Positions 51,786 to 60,409 of a stretch of DNA of 64,000 nt are shown piece by piece. Under the pieces are notes generated by a model. The model saw nothing but the letters and a program-made list of their open reading frames with translations, made no database searches and was not told the DNA's origin. Source of the DNA: Brachionus manjavacas (lineage: Eukaryota > Rotifera > Eurotatoria > Ploima > Brachionidae); NCBI GenBank assembly GCA_019054805.1, contig JAHQIY010000004.1:2108001-2172000 (forward strand). The letters run 5' to 3'. Within the stretch, counting starts at the first letter, position 1; every line of letters starts with the position of its first letter. The position numbers and the translations under genes are program-made.

Positions 51786-54700
51786 AGAATTTGGTTCTGT
51801 TAATTTAAACATATTTCGAATTGCAAGTTCATATGATTCGCTATTGTTTTCTTCTATATGGACCTGAGCTATTTCTTCAGTGTTGTTTATTCTCGGATTA
51901 TTTCTTATATTTTTTCTGCTAAATATTTTATAAATAAATGAAATGAATCTAAACATCTTTACTATTATTTTAATTATGAACCAAAACATCATAAAGAAAA
52001 GAATTAACCCTACAATTTTAAGAATTAATCTCTGTTTCTTTATTGTGACTGTATCAAAAAATTCAGATATTTTGTCCATTGACCCTTTTCTAACACTTTC
52101 TAGGTGTGATGCAATGTACACTTCTGTATCGCTTTTAAAATATTCATTCATTACTGAGTTCCTTTCTCTATCACTATAATTTAATAATAAATTTATATGA
52201 TTGAATTCTAAACTATCTAGTTCGCTAATTTCGTTATTTATTTCTATCCCTTTTTTCCAGTAAGTTATTTCAAAATCTTTCCTATTAATCCTTATACTAA
52301 TGTTTTTATCTAATATATTACGTATCCAGTACGTTCGATCATCACAACTGATTAATTTTGACTCTTTCCTAATAATACTAGATTGCGTTAGATGTCCGTA
52401 CGACTCAGTACCGTTTATTTGAAATTTAACTTTAGGATCTTTATAGCAATCAGCATTATTTTCGATTGTTATTTTTTTAATAACAGTACAAACAGGAACA
52501 TAGACAATACCATATCTCGAGTAAGTTATTATGTCATGATCTGTGTCTTTTATAATGTCAAAATTATCTTCGACAAGTGACATAATTTTTAAATACCTCA
52601 ATTTATTTAAACAAATATTTTCTTTTAATTTATCAATGAGATTATACGTTTTTAGTTCTATGTTATCTGTATCAGCTAGTAGTAATTCGTGGATTGTCCC
52701 AATTTCATTTTTATTTTTGGCTAAATTCGTTTTATTCTTCGTAAAAAATAAGCCTTCTGATGTTTCAAACATTTCAATGTCACAGTAAACCGTTTTGTTA
52801 ATAATCTTGAATATTAGGTTACCCAATGAATTGCTAAATATGTTGTCAAAAGGTGTGTTTAGTGACATTGAATCCAGTCTCCTAAAGGGACATTTGTTGA
52901 TTATTGTCTTATTCCAGATATATATCGAATTTTCAGTTTTACATTCCAAATCTTCGATACCACAGTTGTATATTTTCGAGTTTTCACTTTGTAAATTAAC
53001 ATACCTCAATGAGCATACAAGCCCGTACGCATAAGAGGTCTTAAGCCAATGGTACGAAGAGTGTGCCGGTTTAGAAAAAAAACATCGGTTGTCTTTACAT
53101 ATCATTACATTGCCAAGGCATTTTTTAGTAAATTCCATTATAAAACATTCTTCTTTAGACATTTTTCTAATAACTATTTGTTCATCCTTAGATTCAGCAC
53201 CAAAAAAGTTTTTAAATGTTTCAATGAATGTTTCTACGATTGAACACTCATAGCCAGTTCCGTCAATTGTTAAGCTTTGCCGTACCAACGGAGTGATTCT
53301 CATAAATTTTAAGTCTTTTCTAATCCATATTCTTTTGTTAACATGATGCGGATGACATTTTTCGTCTAAGTTTAATGTTGTGTATTTATCTCTAGTTTCC
53401 CATGTAGGAGTATTACATACAGAGAAGCTACCTTTTATTTCAAAACAACCTGCGAGACTGATAAGAAGAAACCATATTATTGTAACTGTTGTTACTGATG
53501 ATATCCATTTGAATTGATGTTTCTTCCCCCTAGCTTTGCTTTGTGTATCTTTATGATGTTCTTTTCCTAACTTTTTCCAATATCTATCGATTGTGGACTT
53601 ATCAATAAAATTTTCCGCCGGTTCCCATGTATTATGCTTATTTGAAAAGCCAGACCATTTTACATAAAATTCGTACTTTTTGTTATTCCTTAGTCTATGA
53701 TCGATTACCTTTTCTACTTTGTAAACATTTGACTCATCCCCCGGGTTCAATGGTGCCTTATCCACCTTTAAGCATTGTAGTGGGAATGTGTCTTTAAGTC
53801 TTTGGCCGAACTGGTCTTCGACAATATAATTTTGATTTTTAGTAATATCGATGATTTTAAAAGGACCTTGATATTTAGGATGAAGTTTATCATGTAAGCC
53901 CATAATTTTTATCCAAACATTGGTGCCCAATGGTAAGGTTTCAGTTTGAATTGTGTGAGCCTTGTTTTGTGCCTTCATTTGTTTTTCCCTACCTTTGCCA
54001 ATATTCTCAAGAGCTTTGGTTCGGTCTATGTCACTTAACTTTTTTAAGTCTGCCGCCCTAGAACAAATTGCATTTTCTGACAAAGTTTCGTCCGTGGCTG
54101 ACCAATCACTGAAATTGTTCATTTTTCGACCGAATGTCAGTTCAAATGGTGAATATTTAGTGGTAGAGTGTATTCTAGTGTTGTACGATAAAAGGACATA
54201 CGGAATCCATTTTGGCCAGTCTTCCGGATTGTCACAGCAGTGTTTGCGTAGACAGGTAATTATTTCTCTATTTAATCTTTCTGTTTGGCCATTTGTTCGT
54301 GGATGGTATGCTGACGTAATTGCATGTTCCGCTCCAACTTGTCGTAGAAGTTCGTCCATTACTGAGTTATTAAATTCAGTCCCTTGATCAGAAGTAACAA
54401 CTCTACTTGGACCAAAGATACAAATATATTTCCACAGTATACTCGCTATCTCATTTGCTTCTTTACTTTTAATAGGTTCTGCAAACGCGTGTTTAGACAG
54501 GTATTCAATAATGACAATAATTCCTGCGTACCCTTCAGCAGTTACTGGTAGCCCGAAGACTAAGTCGATTCCAATCCTATCAAAAATCCCTTGGATCGCT
54601 GTCGCCTTAGCACAGTGTTCTTTTGGGATAGCTAGATGGTTACGTTTACAAGGTTCGCATTTGTTTACAAACTTAATTACATCGTCCCACATTTTTAGCC

Positions 54701-55450
54701 AGTAATAATCCTTTTTCAATCTATTATAAGTGGTTTCCGCCTGAAAATGCCCTAATAAATGAGCATCTCTTATAAGATTCTCTCTGACTTCGGGTTTCGG
54801 AACGTACACTACCTCACCTTTCGTGATTCTATGAAATATTTTATCTGATATTGGCTCGTAGGAGTAGATATTTGCCAATTTTGTAACTCTTTTTACTTGT
54901 TTCCTAGGTAATCCTGAAGGGAGTTTATTCATTTTTAACATATGTAATAGTGCACTATCCTCATACACATCTAGATGCCTTGAGGATACATTGGCTTCTG
55001 TGTCATCCTTATTTTCTGAAGACTCAGTTAACATTAACACAGGTCTACTTATCGCATCGGCGTTACCATGAGCTGTTCCTTTGCGATGTGTTATTTTTAT
55101 GTCGTAATCTTGTAACATGATGGCCCATCTCGCCAATCTAGCCGTAGGATTTTTTATACTCATTAACCATTTTAACGCAACATGATTCGTGACTACTTCA
55201 ACAATTGTACCATATACGTATATTCGAAACTCTATAAATCCAAATACAACTGAGAGACATTCCTTCTCAGTGATTGTGTAGTTCACTTCGTGTTTTGTCA
55301 GAAGTCTTGAAGCATAGCACACAACATATTCCATTCCAAACTCGTCTACCTGTGCTAGAATAGCTCCGATAGCAATGCAAGATGCATCTGAGTGAATTAT
55401 AAAGCTTCTTTTGAAGTTTGGTTGTCTAAGAATAGGGTACGAAATTAAGG
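51780..55450 (-). CDS. RNase H, integrase, chromodomain and env-like glycoprotein in one frame
   Basis: Open for 1184 codons from the ATG at 55334, and continuous with upstream codons to about 55450. RNase H: SDASCIAIGAILAQ, ITEKECLSVVFGF, then VVTNHVALKWL where the family has T-D-H (Asp to Asn), and ADAISR. Integrase: HLLGH...CEPC zinc site, GIDLVFGLP, VVTSDQGTEF, TNGQTERLNREI (D, D, E). At about residues 530-585 comes a chromodomain (YEFYVKWSGFSNKHNTWEPA), which in chromoviruses targets integration to chromatin marks. Without a stop, the frame continues at about residue 612 into a signal-anchor helix (TTVTIIWFLLISLAGCF), a Cys- and N-glycosylation-rich ectodomain of about 460 residues, and a second hydrophobic helix (LILKIVGLILFFMMFWF, about residues 1100-1130) with a basic cytoplasmic tail. 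This is the layout of a class I or II viral envelope protein; which class could not be decided. Confidence 0.85.
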
Positions 55451-58270
55451 CTTCCTTAATGTATTAAAAGCTTTATTTTGCGCTTCTAACCATTCAAATC
55501 TAACGTCTAGTTTAAGAAGTTTGAACAATGGTTGTGCGATATTTGCATAATCCTTGACAAACCTACGGTAGTAGTTTGTAATTCCGAGGAAACTAAGAAG
55601 CTGTTTTAAATTTTTAGGTGGTGCTCGTTTTTTTATCGCTTCAACTTTAGTAGGGTCCATTTCGACAGTTTTACCAGTGATAACATACCCTAAGACTTTG
55701 ATTCTCTTGGCAAACCACCTACATTTGGAAGGCTTTATTTTTAAAACTGCCTTTTTAAGAGCTTCAGCTACTAGCTTTATGTGTTCCAAATGTTCCTTTG
55801 CTGTTTTTGAATGAACAATTATATCATCGAGATAAATTTCGCAGTATGATCTTCCTCCTAACACACGATGCATAATTTTGCAAAACTGAGCTGGTCCATT
55901 TCTTAGTCCGAAAGGTAATCTCTTGAATTGGTAGTGTCCGTCTGGTGTCGAGAAACCAGTCTTGCACTTAGATTCTAAGTGCACTGCTATTTGCCAGTAT
56001 CCACTGGTCAGATCAAACATGGTAAAGTAAGTTGAACCACCTAGTCTGTCCAATATGTCCTCAATCCTTGGTAATGGCCAGTTTTCGGTTTTAGTCTTTT
56101 TATTCAGTTCTCTGTAATCTATACAGAATCTTTTCGTGCCATCCTTCTTTGGCATCAGCACCACTGGTGCGCTCCAAGGCGATGTTGATTGTTCGATGAT
56201 ACCGGCTTCGAGCATTTTAGTTACTTCATTTTTTATGTGTTCGCGTTCTGCAAGTGACTTTCTATACGGTCTGATGAATATTGGTTCTTCATCCGTAGTG
56301 ATTATCTTAATAGTATCAACATTGCATATCCCCAGTTCTTTGGCATCCATTGCAAAGATTTTTTTCATCGAGTATACTGCCATCTTGAAATATTCGAATT
56401 CCTCTACGTCGAGCTTTTGCTCTGGCTTACATTCAAACTTATCGCTTGCCTTATCTAAGGACCATTCTTCTTCGAATATATTTTCGTCATGTATTCCTTC
56501 TGTTGTAAGAATACCTTCTGAACTCTCGTCATCATTCATATCGGAATCTAAGATTATCGTTTCGCTTGGGAATGTAATTGTATTTTGATTTGGAAAGACT
56601 CCAGCACCGGTTAAGTTAAACCAATCCAAACCAAGTAGTGCATCATTTTCTTGATTATCTATCACCCAGAATTCTAGAAAACATATGTGTCCGCTTATGT
56701 TTACCTCTATTTTCTTGGTCATTTTATCAATCTTTAGAACAGAGTTGTCTGCTATTTTTACTTTCTTGTTCGTCGGAATGGTCTCTATTACATGTTTGTC
56801 AATCATTTTGTTTGAAATTATGGAGACGGTTGCGCCGCAATCAAACGCAATTTTCATGGGTTTCCCGTCAATAAACCCACGACTGGTTAGTAATTTCCCT
56901 TCAGCTGCCATATTACACTGATCTTCATCGGCTGATGATTCACTTTCTGATATAGCGTTTGCCACATTGATTTTCTTGTAATTTCCTTTGTGACCTTTGT
57001 CTTTATACTTAGACTTGCAGTCTTTTTTAACATGGCCGCGTTTATTGCACTTATAGCATACTATGTCATCCCTCTTACCGTAAGTCTTTTTGAGTCCAGT
57101 GTCCCTTTTTTGATAATACTGAGGTCTATTACCATTGTTCTTCGCGTGATGGTAAAATTTATTGCTACTAGCCTTCGATTTATTACTGCCAACATATCGA
57201 GCCATATTGACTTTATCTGTGTTGTAAGATGTACTCCCCATGCAGCTATGCATTACCTTAACAACATTAAGAGCTTCGTCTAGACGCTCTATTTGCCTGA
57301 GCATTAATTCTTCACCAATTCTCTTTGGGACTGCTCTAATTAGTAAACGAACTTTATCAGATTCGTGTGTACGTGATAGCTTATCACAAAGATTCTGAAA
57401 TCTGATTAAGAATTCGTCGCAACCTGAACCATCCAATTTGAGGTTAATCAGTTCAGTAAGTGTCGTCGATTCTACCTGAATCAATTTATTTGAACTCTTG
57501 AAATGCCCCTTTATGTCATCCCATTTCAAGTTCTTGTTTTTCATGATCATGTTTTTAATTGTGCTTAGAGCACTCCCTCTTAGGAATGGTATAACAGCCA
57601 TAGGTAGGTCCGCCTCATTAATGCCTAAATTTGCCGCTTGGCTCTCTATTACAAATATCCAAGCATCGACATCATCATTAATATTTCCATAGAATTTAGG
57701 GACATTTTTCAACTCTATTTCTCTCTTTTTTACACTTGGGTACCTAAGATCGCCCAAGAAAGCGGGTGTATAATTATTTTGTGTCTCAGTGCTGCTTTCA
57801 GTACTGTTCTTGGAGCTACTTCCACCTGATGGTGAAAGCTTACTCTCATGATTCCCTGTTTGGCTATTATTGTTTATACCATCTGTTTGACTGACGCTAA
57901 GTTTAAGCTTCTTCAGTTCATTTAGTTCCTCAGCCATGGTTCTGAGTTCTTCTTCTCTTTCTTTGAACTCTTTTTGCTTCGTTCTGAGTTCGGTTTCTAT
58001 GTTAATTACTCTGTTAACATTACTAGCCGTCAAAGTACCTAATCTGATGATTAAGTCTATTAGGTGCACTTTTTTAGCACCCTGTGAGCTGGTTACTTCT
58101 TCAATCCAACCATTGAAAGCTTCTTCGGATACTTCTTCAAGTTCATCGTTATCTGAGACCAAGTATCTCGCACCCAAGCATCGAGCCTGAGCCAAGAGAA
58201 CTCCTTTCAGTTCCTCTACTTTCCATGAATCAAACGGCTTTTTGTCTTCAATTGGTACCAAAATGGACAT
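55445..58270 (-). CDS. Gag, protease and reverse transcriptase
   Basis: 941 codons from the ATG at 58270. Residues about 15-40 (SWKVEELKGVLLAQARCLGA) look like a SAP-type helix pair, followed by a coiled coil at about 95-125 (LRTKQKEFKEREEELRTMAE). The capsid region has PFLRGSALSTIKNM and WDDIKGHFKSS. A CCHC knuckle CYKCNKRGHVKKDC is at about 404-417. The protease has IAFDCGATVSIIS (about 473), with Cys instead of the usual Ser/Thr. RT: CIDYRELNKKTKTENWPLPR, YFTMFDLTSGYWQI, LPFGLRNGPAQFCKIM, IYLDDIIVHS (catalytic YLDD at about 812) and VLGYVITGK. The frame ends in TLRKP and a stop at 55445 because one base is missing near 55455; the next frame picks up the RT connection and RNase H. Gag and pol share one frame without a programmed shift. 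Confidence 0.92.
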   Translation of the reverse strand: MSILVPIEDKKPFDSWKVEELKGVLLAQARCLGARYLVSDNDELEEVSEEAFNGWIEEVTSSQGAKKVHLIDLIIRLGTLTASNVNRVINIETELRTKQKEFKEREEELRTMAEELNELKKLKLSVSQTDGINNNSQTGNHESKLSPSGGSSSKNSTESSTETQNNYTPAFLGDLRYPSVKKREIELKNVPKFYGNINDDVDAWIFVIESQAANLGINEADLPMAVIPFLRGSALSTIKNMIMKNKNLKWDDIKGHFKSSNKLIQVESTTLTELINLKLDGSGCDEFLIRFQNLCDKLSRTHESDKVRLLIRAVPKRIGEELMLRQIERLDEALNVVKVMHSCMGSTSYNTDKVNMARYVGSNKSKASSNKFYHHAKNNGNRPQYYQKRDTGLKKTYGKRDDIVCYKCNKRGHVKKDCKSKYKDKGHKGNYKKINVANAISESESSADEDQCNMAAEGKLLTSRGFIDGKPMKIAFDCGATVSIISNKMIDKHVIETIPTNKKVKIADNSVLKIDKMTKKIEVNISGHICFLEFWVIDNQENDALLGLDWFNLTGAGVFPNQNTITFPSETIILDSDMNDDESSEGILTTEGIHDENIFEEEWSLDKASDKFECKPEQKLDVEEFEYFKMAVYSMKKIFAMDAKELGICNVDTIKIITTDEEPIFIRPYRKSLAEREHIKNEVTKMLEAGIIEQSTSPWSAPVVLMPKKDGTKRFCIDYRELNKKTKTENWPLPRIEDILDRLGGSTYFTMFDLTSGYWQIAVHLESKCKTGFSTPDGHYQFKRLPFGLRNGPAQFCKIMHRVLGGRSYCEIYLDDIIVHSKTAKEHLEHIKLVAEALKKAVLKIKPSKCRWFAKRIKVLGYVITGKTVEMDPTKVEAIKKRAPPKNLKQLLSFLGITNYYRRFVKDYANIAQPLFKLLKLDVRFEWLEAQNKAFNTLRKP

Positions 58271-58329
58271 TCTAAAATTTATCTTATTTAACTAGTTTCG
58301 TATACTTCTCAATTGATCAATTGTTGTTT

Positions 58330-58344
58330 CTATCGCTGCTACCA
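58330..58344 (-). promoter_or_regulatory. Primer-binding site
   Basis: Three bases inside the 5' LTR the sense strand reads TGGTAGCAGCGATAG. TGGTAGCAG is complementary to the 3' end of eukaryotic initiator tRNA-Met (..CUGCUACCA); the rest fits less well. The same site is present beside the LTR at 50422. Confidence 0.65.
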
Positions 58345-58347
58345 AGT

Positions 58348-58666
58348 TGTTACTGGAAGAATAACAAGGATAGTTGTTTAATAGTTTATTGCAATAATAT
58401 AAATATAAAGTAATATAATAATATAATATAATATAATGTCTTCTTACAAGGATTGTGTTCGTTTCTTAAATATAGCGTTGACATCTGTATCTCGTTAGGA
58501 ATAATGAATCTTCTAGAATAGGATTCCATTCTGATTCTAGAAGTATTGCGAGGTGTGTTAATTAATAACATATTAATAACATTAATAATATAGTCACGTA
58601 TTCTCTATATATGATTTAAACACGAGTTGATCATCAAGTGAGTGAGTGCTTAAAGTGTGGGTAACA
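58348..58666 (-). repeat. 5' LTR
   Basis: 319 bp, same ends as the 3' LTR. The sense strand begins at 58666 (TGTTACCCACACTTTAAG) and ends in CCAGTAACA at 58348, followed by the primer site. Confidence 0.95.
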
Positions 58667-58670
58667 AATT

Positions 58671-58951
58671 TATCTGAATTGAAAAAATCGTATTTAAATG
58701 AACTTTCTACAACAACCCCAATTTTCTAATCTCTCTAAAAATGTACATTTCATTCGTAAAATGTAACTTAGGTTTAGCAGAATGACTTCAAACATACACA
58801 GCACCAGTATCTTCATATCGTTTCTAAGCTGAATAAACACATTTAGAAGACAAACTTAATAGCTTGGCCATCTCATTTTGCTTTTTATATACACTTTTTT
58901 GCACACCAACGACCTTCTATTTTAGTGGGCTTGACCTTTTTTATTACCCAT
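58671..58951 (-). pseudogene. Tc1/mariner transposase N-terminal part
   Basis: The minus strand begins MGNKKGQAH at 58951, then in a second frame MAKLLSLSSKCVYSA, KRYEDTGAVYV, SHSAKPKLHFTNEM. This is the paired helix-turn-helix DNA-binding region of Tc1-like transposases (MAxLLxxSxxCVxxxxKRYxxTGxVxDRxRSGRP pattern). Stops are present. The LTR element is inserted directly at its 3' end. Confidence 0.65.
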
Positions 58952-59600
58952 TTTTTGGCAAACTAAAGATTTGTTGGTAATGTTATTTTGAAACGAAATG
59001 AGAATTTTGAGAGATTTTAAATTAAGCAGTTTAAGAGCACAATTTACTCAATTAATTTTAATTTTAAATCATTTGGATCTCTAAACTTTTATGATAAATT
59101 AACTTTTTTAAAAAGTAGATTCCGAAAAAGTTAAAAAATGTCAAAATTTTTCCGATTTTTTCCGAAAAAATTTCCAATTTTTTTTTTTCCAAGATAACCA
59201 ATTTAATTCTCTGTCAGAAAATGAGTCGATCGAGTAGATTTGATTGATTAAATTCTAAGATAAAAAAGCTTAAATAAGATATACTTTATAAAAGGCTGTA
59301 AAGATTCAGACCCCCCCCCCCCTAGCCTAAAAAAAATTTTTGACCCCCCCTAAAATTTTGGCTAAACCAAGGTTTTCATATACGTAGAATCCAAAAATGA
59401 GGTCGAAATCCTTATCTGGAGATAGTGTAGAAGTTTTGCATCGCGCGAACTTTACTGTGAGTCTAAAAATTGCTCAGAAAAATGTATATCAGTTAAAAAA
59501 TCAGCTAATTTAATAATTTTTCGTTTTTTTATATTAAATTAACATGACTTTTAAGCTAAATAATGACTTGAATTTGTTCTTAATATAAATTTCATTAAAT
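58952..59600. other. Stretch without a gene, with a C12 homopolymer
   Basis: No frame is recognised. Around 59309-59350 the unusual words acccccccccccc and gaccccccccta stand out in an AT-rich context. Confidence 0.4.
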
Positions 59601-59725
59601 TTCTTTTTTTTTTTTTAATTTTTATTGAAAAGTACACACTAAAATATAAGCACACGTAAGCCAAAAGTAAGGAAAAAAAGCACAAGTAAGCCAAAATAAA
59701 ATAAAAAGCACGCAGTTTTTGTCAA

Positions 59726-60409
59726 ATGGACTCAAATTTTTTGCTTGAAACAAACTGGCCAACGTTTGGACAGGGAACCGTATCTGGGCATTCAAAAACT
59801 TTGCATGAATGGTGCGGTAATATTTCGAAATTCGTCCTGGAGCTTTCAAATCATGTGAAACATCTAGAGGAAAGAGAAATTGAGAAAGACATTGAAATAA
59901 ACAAACTGAAAACTGAATTGGCAGCAGCAAATAACACAGCAAACTCATCCAACATCAGTAGTCAGTGGGTTCAAGTTGTAAAACAAGGGACAAAAAATGC
60001 AAAAAAACCAGCCGACCAGATAGCTGTGGCAAATGCAACCATCAGCGAAATGAATGAAAGAATCAAAAGAAAAAAAAATGTGATCATTAATGGTGTGCCA
60101 GAATCAAAGAAAGAGATTCTAACAGACAGGAGGGCAGATGATGAAGAAAAAATCAAACAAATTTTGACCAATATTGGAAAAGGTGATGTCAAGCCAGCGT
60201 ATTCAAGACGCTTGAGATCGAAAGACCAAAGTAAACCAGGCCCAATTCTAATAGAACTCAAAGAAGAAGCAAACAGAAATCCACTACTCCTAGCAGCCAA
60301 AAAGTTGCGAGATTCAAATAATTTCAAATCTATTTATCTTAGTCCAGATTTGACTGAAACCGAAAGCGCTTTAGACTATGAATTGAGAATAAAGAAACGA
60401 AGCAAATAA
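59726..60409 (+). CDS. LINE ORF1 protein
   Basis: 227 codons, intact. The N-terminal part contains a coiled coil (VKHLEEREIEKDIEINKLKT, about residues 48-72) for multimerisation, then a polar linker and a C-terminal nucleic-acid-binding region: KKNVIINGVPESKKEIL, VKPAYSRRLRSKDQSKPGPI, LIELKEEANRNPLLLAAKKL, IYLSPDLTETES. This is the RRM-plus-C-terminal-domain pattern shared by L1- and CR1-type ORF1 proteins, which coat LINE RNA. The stop overlaps the ORF2 ATG (TAATG at 60407-60411). Among the LINE frames in the window only this one is uninterrupted. Confidence 0.82.
   Translation: MDSNFLLETNWPTFGQGTVSGHSKTLHEWCGNISKFVLELSNHVKHLEEREIEKDIEINKLKTELAAANNTANSSNISSQWVQVVKQGTKNAKKPADQIAVANATISEMNERIKRKKNVIINGVPESKKEILTDRRADDEEKIKQILTNIGKGDVKPAYSRRLRSKDQSKPGPILIELKEEANRNPLLLAAKKLRDSNNFKSIYLSPDLTETESALDYELRIKKRSK

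Larger units (their letters stand above)
51175..58666 (-). mobile_element. Young Ty3/gypsy chromovirus-type retrotransposon with env-like region
   Basis: A 7,492-bp element bounded by two 319-bp LTRs and flanked by AATT on both sides (51171-51174, 58667-58670). Order on the minus strand: 5' LTR, primer site, gag-protease-RT, RNase H-integrase-chromodomain-env-like, poly(A) tract, purine-rich site, 3' LTR. The LTRs differ at a single base that I can see (gcgaggcgtg versus gcgaggtgtg), so insertion is recent. This copy is nonetheless damaged: there is a one-base deletion near 55455, and an RNase H catalytic Asp has become Asn. Confidence 0.95.

Noticed and set aside
53962..54705. Plus-strand ORFs within the LTR element
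   Set aside because: They are antisense to integrase, which is clearly coding on the minus strand.
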